Of a stretch of DNA of 64,000 nt, positions 59,001 to 64,000 are shown in pieces. Position numbers and translations under genes: made by a program. Position 1 is the stretch's first letter. Every line of letters starts with the position of its first letter. Below the pieces are notes generated by a model. It was not told where the DNA came from and made no database searches. It was given only the letters and a program-made list of their open reading frames with translations. Source of the DNA: Siphonodentalium dalli (Eukaryota; Mollusca; Scaphopoda; Gadilida; Siphonodentaliidae); NCBI GenBank assembly GCA_032622095.1, contig CP136062.1, forward strand, positions 226,936,578 to 227,000,577, written 5' to 3'.

Positions 59001-62000
59001 ATTCAAACAGCCAAGTGCCTTTAAACTGTTTATGATTGTCATCTATTGGAATCGGACTCGGCAGAACATCGCCCAATAGATGCTCAAATCCCCCCACGGA
59101 CATAACCAGATTAAGCGACGGCACTATACATACATATTTTCTGTCTCTTTCTGTTGCGATAATGTTTGACAATAGGCACCCATTGCATAATGAACTACTA
59201 TTGACAAGATTTACGAACATGGTACTACGTCAATATAATTTATGAACATGGTACTACGTCAATTCAATTTATGAACATGGTACTACGTCAATATAATTTA
59301 TGAACATGGTACTACGTCAATATAATTTATGAACATGGTACTACGTCAATATAATTTATGAACATGGTACTACGTCAATATAATTTATGAACATGGTACT
59401 ACGTCAATATAATTTATGAAGATGGTACTACGTCAATATAATTTATGAACATGGTACTACGTCAATATAATTTATGAACATGGTACTACGTCAATATAAT
59501 TTATGAACATGGTACTACGTCAATATAATTTATGAACATGGTACTACGTCAATATAATTTATGAACATGGTACTACGTCAATATAATTTATGAACATGGT
59601 ACTACGTCAATATAATTTATGAACATGGTACTACGTCAATATAATTTATGAACATGGTACTACGTCAATATAATATGAGTTCTTTTTATCAGTTGTAGTT
59701 TTGTCATATCCGTAGTTGTGATTATGGTTTCTTGTTTTGCATGCGATCGTCGAACGTACCACTGACTCGTAGCTGATAGCAGCATTATTAAGTACAAAAT
59801 AATCACCACAAACAGAACCATTTCAGTTAACGGCGAGTGACAAGAAGTTTGAACGGCACGATTTTCTCACAATCGGGCGCATGGTAGTTTATTCTGCGTA
59901 AAGGGTTTATGGACCGTCCGAAAAAAATTACGACTACTTAATAAGTCTTATCATTAGTATTTCATTATGCGAAAAGTGTGTATTTTCAGTAAGTTTTCTG
60001 ACACGCTACTATGCTGCATATCCCTAGTATACTAGTAAGTATGTCGTGTATTTACCTATGTTTCGTGACCAGAACTCGTACGTTACCACATATATTACGA
60101 AATATGAACAGATCTGACACAGGCTTGGAATGACAATAAGAAGACAAACCTTGGTTTACGTAAACTGCATGGGATTGTAAAATACGAGAATACGGACCAA
60201 TTCGGACCAATAATCCCGGCTTACTGTGTTCGAAGCTAGGTATATCACATTTCGCGATCCCGGCTTACTGCCTTCTCAATTTCGCTATCTCTTCAGTGCT
60301 AAAATGGCTTCCGATGAGAAAGGACTGTGTTGTTAAACGCCACTGATGTAACGCGATAATATAGCTTCTTTCTGAATATCACGATTTTCAAGATACCTTT
60401 GTGTGTATATATGGATCTTGTAAAAGTGACTGTCGTTAGAAATAAACAAAAATAGAACCAGTTTTTAAACAAAAAAACAGGTGTGATCGTTAGGCCACTT
60501 CCGATAACCAACAAAGATAGATGTTTACGTTGAATAAAACTGTGTAAATGAAGCCATTATGAAACTTCAATATCAAATAGCAAACTTAGTATCAAAGCTA
60601 TGCTAATGGTTCACACCTTGATGAAATTAACCAAACGGAGGTGTGTATGTGGTAATTAATATATAATCCCTCTTTTGTCGAAATATATAGCGTTATCAGT
60701 TTACCATAATAGTTACCACGAGCGTTCTGAGTGAGCCCCGGTGACAGACCGGATGCAAAGGATTATCAAACAATGGCCTTTTAAAATTCCACATCCTATT
60801 TTGCCGTCTCTAAAGTACATTAAAGAAAACGCCGACTACCATGGAGTCAGTTACATGTTGCCATGAGGCAATAATAGCACAAAGTGAACTTGTTCGGTGA
60901 AGGTTGCGTGTATACACCGCGAAGCACGTGCAATGTGTGAAATTTCGTGTAATTCTCTTGGAAAACATCAGTGTTGATTCTCGTTTATACGTACATTGTC
61001 GCATTAATATGGAGGAAGCTTTAGATTCTCAAATGGATTGAGTAAAACGTTCGCGTGAGATCATACAGGTCAGTGTGAATATCAGACAACTGAACTCAAT
61101 ATTACCACGGTGTTATAACAGCAACAAATGTATATATTTATATCGAAAAACACTTCATAAAACACATACTCGCGACACAATTAATATTCATAACGCATCA
61201 TCGATCGGGACTACTATTTTCGCGTTTAGTTTGAAATCTGTTATACATAAATATCGAAATTTTAATAACACTAGGATCCGAGTGTGGTCGTTGGCATTGT
61301 TTAATCCAGCGTAAACAGATGTCTTAGTTACTTTTTTTATTTAGGAAACCGAACTAAAACATGTATAAATATCGTTCGTCAACCGGACATGTTCCCCATG
61401 TACATTTCAACCCCATTTTTAGCTTTTTAACACTTATTTTGCTCTCGTGTTCGTAAATTCCATATGGCTTACAATGGTGGTTAGGGAACCGCTTGTGGTG
61501 CGATTCATATCACTAGGCAGGCACATGTCGCTTCCGGGTTTAAGCTATCGGCTCATTGGCTATAATTGAAATTGGGGCGGTACCTACGGATAGGTCCATT
61601 GTTACTGCATTCAACCCGTGTGTGTTATTATTTAGGGACGTTTACATTGGTGTAGATCTGTACACATATCTGTGTGAAGTGACGTGTCGCGGATTACTGT
61701 GATTACAACATGATTACTGATAGTGAACGCGCGCTCATCAGTACTCTGGTAATGAACAATTCACTATGAGTCGTGTCAGATTAGGCCAGACAAAAATAAT
61801 GAATCAACTATATCAGCAGACCAAAGCCATTCTGTGCCGCGTCAGCATCAGTTGAGTTAAGAGAAGCAGGAGACCGTGGGCCGCAGAAAGATAGCGCACC
61901 GGATTTTCTGACAATTGTCTCAATGCTCGTTGTATTCCATATGAAATGCATGGGTTGAAATGACAAAGAAAGATTACGCACATTCGCCAAGCCCGGGTAA

Positions 62001-62784
62001 CAATTAATCAAATCAGATTTGCCTGTCGCAATGCCTCGGTGTTGACCGTGAATTATAACGGACACGAATTTTGCTCACAGGAACGAATACCGTTTTCTTT
62101 CTGTGCGCATTTCTATATCAACCCGTTTACACTAGTATGCGTGTAGAACTGTATACAGATCTACAGCAATGTAAATGCACCCTTATGTCGAATCGTTCAC
62201 TGCCATATTATAATCTTCGGAACACAGATATGTTATAATAATGACTTCAATCACATACATTGTTAGGTTATCTTGTCATTATAATGGTTTATTATTGTTT
62301 ATGCTGTGCGTATGTGCATGTCGTATAACTGTAGTCTCATCTGATTGTCAGTTCTGACATGTGCTCAATATCCATATATTTGTTCAAATAACGAGAACTT
62401 CCCATTAAAGTAATTGAAAAGTATTTTAAAAGGTATTGTAAATTATTATATTTGTAATTGACATTTTGGAAATAATTGTAATTAAATACTTTGTGCAAGT
62501 AATCGGCCCACACCTGCAGTGCACATACATTGACACCACAAACATTATATACACTCACCGTATGTCAAACAGAAGTCTGGGTATGAAGTTGGTTCGCATG
62601 AGTACGCATTAGCCGCGCAGAAGTTGTACATCGTGTATGGCTGGTTATATGGGTTGTAATAGCTATATGATCCATATGAACTGTAGTTTGGGTCTCTGTA
62701 AGAATGGTAGTGCCTAGATCCCACTTCTACGGTATCAGTTGCCAGGACAACCGAAACGCACACCAAGACTGCGAGACGAAGCAT
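37859..62784 (-). CDS. Secreted ShK-like/mucin-linker trypsin homolog (pseudoprotease), 7 exons
   Basis: Exons 62784-62559, 57810-57403, 52907-52706, 48874-48777, 47060-46914, 41847-41684 and 38017-37859 join in phases 1,1,2,1,1,0 to 467 codons. Layout: signal peptide 1-15; Tyr/Ser/Pro-rich 26-53; ShK-like cysteine domain 56-108; Thr/Ala-rich linker about 119-208; S1 (trypsin-fold) domain 226-467. The activation site is Arg225-Ile226. Cysteines matching the 42-58, 136-201, 168-182 and 191-220 disulfides and the 1-122 link are present, as is Asp194. The catalytic positions are Glu271 (His57), Gly314 (Asp102) and Ala418 (Ser195), and the pocket residue 189 is Ala412. Hence the fold is kept but not the chemistry. 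In other animals such homologs act as cofactors or binding proteins; the role here is unknown. The long linker suggests an extracellular or mucus protein. Confidence 0.85.
38168..38648 (-). mobile_element. 481-bp foldback element at TATA, inverted copy
   Basis: Inverted copy of 20953-21459. TATA flanks both sides (38164-38167 and 38649-38652). The palindrome has a shorter centre than in the other copy. It lies in intron 6, about 150 bp upstream of exon 7. Confidence 0.75.
38780..39253 (+). pseudogene. Decayed LINE, C-terminal cysteine region
   Basis: Plus-strand translation shows NKLRTYRSIK, then (after a stop where Arg would be expected, near 38930) LRISNHNLEIEKGRH, a frameshift near 38975, and CTMCDQARVETEYNFVIEC. 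This is the end of a LINE reverse-transcriptase protein with its C-x2-C zinc-knuckle-like motif, a type frequent in marine invertebrates. The frame then runs to TAG at 39253. It is non-functional, lies in intron 6 and is antisense to the host gene. Confidence 0.75.
39406..41078. mobile_element. 1.67-kb TIR element without recognisable transposase
   Basis: The termini are GGCCCTGTTTCATGAAGGCAA and its near-complement at the right, followed inward by further inverted aagatggtc and cttaagataatctta words over about 170 bp. The interior is AT-rich with a short att repeat (39764-39785) and no transposase motif. Target duplication is not clear. It lies in intron 6. Confidence 0.65.
41684..41847 (-). 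CDS. Pseudoprotease exon 6
   Basis: 164 bp, acceptor atttgtag, donor gtaagt, phase 1 in and phase 0 out. It carries Cys378 (168) and Cys403 (182) and ends SSSAACA, where active enzymes have DSCQ before GDSGG. Residue 189 at the bottom of the specificity pocket is Ala412. This exon supplied the missing join between exons 5 and 7. Confidence 0.8.
41899..42279 (+). mobile_element. piggyBac-type MITE, double hairpin
   Basis: 381 bp flanked by perfect TTAA (41895-41898 and 42280-42283), ends CCCTTTACCCAACA and its complement. It has two internal palindromes of about 68 bp in opposite orientation. It lies in intron 5, about 50 bp upstream of exon 6's acceptor. Confidence 0.85.
42287..42399. repeat. 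Palindrome next to the piggyBac-type MITE
   Basis: Arms of about 50 bp (gagatgcggaggattatttt and its complement) around a 10-bp centre, starting a few bases after the TTAA of the neighbouring MITE. Confidence 0.6.
42578..43410. repeat. 19-bp satellite array
   Basis: About 44 units of 19 bp (gagagtaggataacatctt) with variants in the last bases (ctt, gtt, att, act, cgt). Groups of variants recur, for example the cgt/act block at 42970-43210. It keeps three minus-strand frames open for about 300 codons; these are artefacts. It lies in intron 5. Confidence 0.95.
43500..44125. other. Intronic DNA with a palindrome
   Basis: Intron 5 sequence. A near-palindrome at about 43897-44010 has arms tttatagcgggaatt...ctcgtctagtaaatt and their complement around a centre at about 43955. 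No other feature. Confidence 0.45.
44126..44517 (-). mobile_element. piggyBac-type MITE, double hairpin, inverted
   Basis: It starts CCCTTTACCCAACA after TTAA (44122-44125) and ends TGTTGGGTAAAGGG, but the right flank reads TGTG, so the duplication is lost. Two internal hairpins are as in the sister copies. It lies in intron 5. Confidence 0.75.
44640..46615. repeat. 52-bp satellite array
   Basis: About 38 units of 52 bp with the words gccgaactcatgtgtacagc, gtttaacactctaaccggtg. Variants (gctgcataactca, tatacagctacc) recur in clusters. It lies in intron 5 and is followed directly by a 30-bp array. Confidence 0.95.
46617..46866. repeat. 30-bp tandem repeat next to exon 5 donor
   Basis: About eight units on ctctgctaactggtattcag followed by tgttcacccc. 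It ends about 47 bp from the exon 5 splice donor (46913). Confidence 0.9.
46914..47060 (-). CDS. Pseudoprotease exon 5: Asp102 lost
   Basis: 147 bp, acceptor tatttacag, donor gtgagt, phase 1 on both sides. SGLVTMTLSEAVTF replaces the usual NDIALLKLSEPVTF, so Asp102 is Gly314. It continues with CVAPACLE (Cys122) and CEIVGWGED (Cys136). Sequence similarity to S1 proteases is clear apart from the catalytic site. Confidence 0.85.
47215..47280. repeat. A-run and CAA microsatellite
   Basis: An A-run of about 28 bp between (caa)n stretches in intron 4. Confidence 0.85.
47661..47846. repeat. Dispersed repeat, interrupted copy
   Basis: It matches 29365-29600 (gaaatcgttttcgttagttt, cagacgatgttttctatgga, gatgttagtagaatg). 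The match resumes at 48704-48770 after an inserted element. Confidence 0.6.
47847..48703. mobile_element. 857-bp TIR element within a dispersed repeat
   Basis: The ends carry CAGTCTCTTAGAAAAGCCGA and its near-complement. AGCGCCA is duplicated on both sides (47840-47846 and 48704-48710). It sits in intron 4, about 75 bp from exon 4's donor. No transposase. Confidence 0.65.
48777..48874 (-). CDS. Pseudoprotease exon 4
   Basis: 98 bp, acceptor taattacag, donor gtatgt, phases 2 and 1. It encodes residues 279-312: NYQVTVGEYMWQVDEPGDQD then IVVSSTTEDP, which fits the strand pair and loop preceding Asp102 in S1 proteases (V.VG, D.PG.Q). It is short but open only in the phase required by its neighbours. 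Confidence 0.8.
48885..50390. other. Intron 3 proximal sequence
   Basis: It includes an inverted copy of the dispersed repeat at 15436/17144 (about 49345-49452) and short repeats of cactatattatcactatat and atgacgtatta (49515-49660). No gene. Confidence 0.45.
50400..50957. repeat. Splice-donor-derived minisatellite, part 1
   Basis: Units of about 55-62 bp built from cctcaacattacatg, tgg/tagtatta(c), cttacaatggcgtgagc and atgtaaaggggtgg. On the minus strand each unit carries CGCCATT|GTAAGT or CGCCATT|GTCAGT, the same bases as the end of exon 3 and its donor at 52706, and the following tacatgtaatgttgagg is the start of intron 3. The array continues at 52169 beyond an inserted hAT-like element. 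Confidence 0.85.
50958..52168. mobile_element. hAT-like element, 1.2 kb, with 8-bp target duplication
   Basis: The ends are CAGGGATGTGG and the complement of CCACATCCCCG. GTGGTATC is perfectly duplicated (50950-50957 and 52169-52176) and is the repeat unit's own sequence, so it landed in the minisatellite. The interior repeats ttggaaatttccaac-type palindromes, two short hairpins on caccgggccg (about 51455-51488 and 51700-51733) and a G-rich 63-bp array. It encodes no transposase. It is related to 19911-20362. Confidence 0.8.
51890..52100. repeat. 63-bp repeat with long G-runs
   Basis: Three to four units of tgcaaatggaattatgcaaa then gttgtgttggtgcgattccg, separated by G-runs of 13 (51900-51912), 16 (51961-51976) and 15 (52083-52097). 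A C-run follows at about 52127-52140. Confidence 0.9.
52169..52690. repeat. Splice-donor-derived minisatellite, part 2
   Basis: Continuation of the array at 50400-50957, with the same order of unit variants as 50455-50640. It runs into the genuine exon 3 donor: the final unit is the real splice junction at 52706/52705. Confidence 0.85.
52706..52907 (-). CDS. Pseudoprotease exon 3: start of protease-like domain, His57 lost
   Basis: 202 bp, acceptor cgttatag, donor gtaagt. It encodes the activation junction SR|IDHG (IVGG in active enzymes), PWLAAI, LCTGMLV around Cys42, and VVTTKEC where TAAHC is expected. The histidine is Glu271. The 5' splice site of this exon is the seed of the downstream tandem array (50400-52690), and a Transib-like element ends 16 bp upstream of the exon. 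Confidence 0.85.
52924..53415. mobile_element. Transib-like non-autonomous element beside exon 3
   Basis: 492 bp with ends CACGGTGGGGAATCACGTG and the complement of a similar right end, flanked by AAGAA on both sides (52919-52923 and 53416-53420). It is the same family as 32948-34369. Arms of about 60 bp share gagtaccacgcat. Its left target copy supplies the pyrimidine bases (ttctt, minus strand) just upstream of exon 3's acceptor. No transposase. Confidence 0.6.
53651..53750. repeat. 33-bp tandem repeat
   Basis: About three units of actaatcagtgactacatgg then atagttctttta in intron 2, ended by the TTAA of the adjacent MITE. Confidence 0.85.
53751..53989. mobile_element. piggyBac-type MITE, second family sharing the hairpin
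   Basis: 239 bp flanked by TTAA (53747-53750 and 53990-53993). The ends are CCCTTTGAGTGCCAGG and its complement, different from the CCCTTTACCC family after the first six bases. It nevertheless carries one copy of the same about 68-bp hairpin (about 53797-53863). It lies in intron 2. Confidence 0.8.
54105..55905. repeat. 31-bp satellite array
   Basis: About 58 units of 31 bp (ccattaccgactcattttac then atgtataagtg). Few substitutions: cat/cac, tat/cat, aag/acg. A 93-bp (three-unit) period keeps short frames open, without meaning. It lies in intron 2. Confidence 0.95.
55910..56766. other. Intron 2 sequence, nothing recognised
   Basis: No repeats or exons were recognised between the 31-bp satellite and the next MITE. 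Confidence 0.35.
56771..57164 (-). mobile_element. piggyBac-type MITE, double hairpin
   Basis: 394 bp with perfect TTAA on both sides (56767-56770 and 57165-57168), ends CCCTTTACCCAACA and its complement, and two internal hairpins. It lies in intron 2, 238 bp from exon 2's donor. Confidence 0.85.
57175..57390. repeat. Satellite-like monomer plus segment shared with 63330-63510
   Basis: The first part contains aatgttcagataataag, as in the 68-bp satellite. The rest (cgtctgctta, ccatttagt and spacing between them) is a diverged copy of 63340-63500. It lies just inside intron 2 next to exon 2's donor. Confidence 0.55.
57403..57810 (-). CDS. Pseudoprotease exon 2: rest of ShK-like domain and Thr/Ala-rich linker
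   Basis: 408 bp between acceptor tttgacag and donor gtgagt, phase 1 on both sides. It opens with Cys79 and ends the cysteine domain as CPTWCSRC (101-108), the C-x3-C-x2-C close typical of ShK domains, plus Cys116. About 90 residues of Thr with Ala pairs follow, a likely O-glycosylated stalk. The DNA of the linker is a short-period coding repeat, so length variation is expected. Confidence 0.85.
58163..58443. mobile_element. Possible short TIR element
   Basis: CAGAGTTCAGTCCCCT starts the left side and its complement ends the right side, 280 bp apart. No target duplication found. It lies in intron 1. Confidence 0.5.
59216..59672. repeat. 29-bp tandem repeat, very homogeneous
   Basis: About 15-16 units of 29 bp (aacatggtac tacgtcaata then taatttatg) with almost no differences between units, implying recent expansion. 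It lies in intron 1. Confidence 0.95.
59680..61630. other. Intron 1 sequence, nothing recognised
   Basis: No exon, tandem array or transposon end was recognised. A small repeat of cccggcttactg occurs at about 60213 and 60261. Confidence 0.35.
61635..62182. mobile_element. PIF/Harbinger-like MITE
   Basis: 548 bp. The ends are GGGACGTTTACATTGGTG and the complement of CAATGTAAATGCACCC. TTA is duplicated (61632-61634 and 62183-62185). It lies in intron 1, about 380 bp from exon 1. No transposase. Confidence 0.75.
62559..62784 (-). CDS. Pseudoprotease exon 1: signal peptide, Tyr-rich stretch, first cysteines
   Basis: 226 bp, ending in phase 1 at the donor gtgagt. Residues 1-15 are a signal peptide (MLRLAVLVCVSVVLA). 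Residues 26-53 are rich in Tyr, Ser, Asn and Pro (SSYGSYSYYNPY). Cys56, Cys63 and Cys72 start the ShK-like domain. The start is supported by a TATA box 53-60 bp upstream. Confidence 0.85.
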
Positions 62785-62836
62785 TGCGAAATGTGTGGTG
62801 ATCGAAACGAAGTGACCCCTTCAGAACACTTTCAAG

Positions 62837-62844
62837 TTTTTATA
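62837..62844 (-). promoter_or_regulatory. TATA box of the pseudoprotease gene
   Basis: TATAAAAA on the minus strand, 53-60 bp upstream of the start codon at 62784. With the usual 30-bp spacing, transcription would begin near 62810 and leave a 5' UTR of about 25 nt. A TATA promoter with a very short leader is common for highly expressed secreted proteins. Confidence 0.6.
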
Positions 62845-63214
62845 CGCAGACATTTCCAATACATTTTATTTAGATAATATTGTTTTATATTCCAAATGAT
62901 GTCACATTTCATACAGGTGTGTCTAATTGTCTTCTAATTAGTATATGAACGTGCTGATTTACAGTAACAACATCGCCCGTATGACATATGTTCCTCATTT
63001 AGAGTTTGTTCAAACATAGGGTTTGGAATGACCGCCACGACAATTTCAAAGCACAGGACGTGATGTCCTATTGTTTGGATCAGCATTCCACCGTGGGCGT
63101 ATTGACTCGCAGGACCGCAGCTGTGTATCAAGTCTCTTCACATGTCCACTCGGATGAGACAGACGCCATTGACACATTATCTCGAATTGCGACATATTCT
63201 ACCATAAACCTTAC

Positions 63215-63510
63215 TACACTAAATACTCATTGATGAGTAGTTGTTCCTTGGGAAATGTTCAGATAATAAGTTCAACAAATTATGAGTAGTTATCCCTTAT
63301 GAAATATTCAGATAATAAGTTCAACAAATGTTTGTTGAACTTATTATCTGAACACATCCCTCCATTAAATATGAATCCATCTGTACTTATATTAGCTGTC
63401 GTCTGCTTATTTTTCCTGAAACCCCCTTCAGATGAATGCTGGACCACTCCAATGTATGATTTTATAAACTGATTGTGAGTATCCATTTAGTTTGAAAGGG
63501 TGAATTGCAT
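63215..63510. repeat. Satellite monomers and segment shared with intron 2
   Basis: Two shortened relatives of the 68-bp satellite (tgatgagtagttgttcc, ttcagataataagttcaac), then an inverted monomer piece (about 63330-63350), then the segment similar to 57175-57390. It lies upstream of the pseudoprotease promoter. Confidence 0.55.
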
Positions 63511-63674
63511 TTAAAGCGACATGCCATATCTTAGACTTAAATTGGACCCAGTCATAAATCCATTTTCATTATAATTACCATATTGTTTTCATCATTCATG
63601 GAGCACATAAGTGTTTTTGCACCAATTCATGACTCAAATTAATTCATTTGTTGCATATATTCTGTTGAGTATAT

Positions 63675-63834
63675 ACACAGAACGACGCGATGTGTAAATG
63701 GGTTTGTCGATACGGCACGAGTGCTGTCGCGGAAGGATAGAACGAGAGGCGCTTGCGCCTCGAGTTCTATCCTTCCGCGCGACAACACGAGTGCCGTGTC
63801 GACAAACCCATTTACACATCGCGTCGTTCTGTGT
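63675..63834. repeat. GC-rich long palindrome
   Basis: A near-perfect inverted repeat with arms of about 77-80 bp and almost no spacer, centred near 63756 (gaggcgcttgcgcctc). Arms start acacagaacgacgcgatgtg. It is far more GC-rich than its surroundings. Confidence 0.85.
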
Positions 63835-64000
63835 TTATTACACGCTTCTCGTACTAGAATCCGTGCATTAAGAAAACAGGATTAGAAGGTTTATTTAGGC
63901 TTATACAGGGCGTGTTTGTCATGTGTGATGATTCTTTTATTTAAATAGTTTCAGTTTCATGGTTGAGGCGAACGTCATGTACGTCATTTTACGTCGAGAT

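Noticed and set aside
1-64000. tRNA, rRNA or snRNA genes
   Set aside because: I looked for cloverleaf-like box A/B pairs and conserved rRNA words on both strands by eye and found none I could support. A dedicated covariance-model search would be decisive.

Overview
The window is eukaryotic (animal) genomic DNA. Genes have introns with GT-AG junctions and a TATA-box promoter. The encoded proteins are secreted animal families: a C-type lectin, and an ShK-like/trypsin-like protein. Most of the DNA consists of short non-autonomous DNA transposons, Helitrons, decayed LINEs and satellite arrays. Lectins with a PAN/EGF-like front end, mucin-linker ShK/trypsin homologs and TTAGGG-type interstitial repeats would suit a marine invertebrate, perhaps a mollusc. 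That is inference; nothing here fixes the species.

Three protein-coding units are supported. (1) A seven-exon gene on the minus strand (62784 to 37859, 467 codons). All six introns were joined by hand with matching phases. It encodes a signal peptide, a Tyr-rich stretch, an ShK-like cysteine domain, a Thr/Ala-rich mucin-like linker and a complete trypsin-fold domain. All three catalytic residues are lost (His57 to Glu, Asp102 to Gly, Ser195 to Ala), while the structural cysteines, the Arg|Ile activation site and Asp194 remain. It is a secreted serine-protease homolog (pseudoprotease). (2) A pair of intronless C-type lectin genes (12736-13470 and 22989-23717, minus strand) lies in a segmental duplication (about 10935-13495 and 20140-23735). 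They differ in the sugar-binding triplet (EPN versus EPS). (3) An orphan last exon of a second pseudoprotease (7367-7528, plus strand) has Ser195 replaced by Val.

Layout: 1-5313 head-to-tail Helitrons; 5314-7260 unknown and palindromic DNA; 7367-7528 orphan exon; 8265-10915 68-bp satellite; 10935-13495 lectin copy A; 14684-17040 about 52-bp minisatellite; 17530-19300 27-bp satellite with 621-bp higher-order structure; 19911-23735 lectin copy B with three transposon insertions; 23736-29050 almost empty apart from a hAT-like MITE in telomere-like repeats; 29057-35560 MITEs, LINE remains and a Helitron nested in a Transib-like element; 37859-62844 the pseudoprotease gene and promoter; 63215-63834 satellite monomers and a long GC-rich palindrome.

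Two themes stand out. First, tandem arrays appear to have been seeded from gene edges. A 37-bp repeat in the 3' UTR of both lectins copies the last codons and stop codon. An array in intron 3 of the pseudoprotease copies the exon 3 end and its 5' splice site, so about ten extra GTAAGT donors lie downstream of the real one. Second, many mobile elements can be delimited to the base by target-site duplications (TTAA, TAA/TTA, 8 bp, 5 bp, TATA). One of them has an empty site preserved in the other lectin copy.
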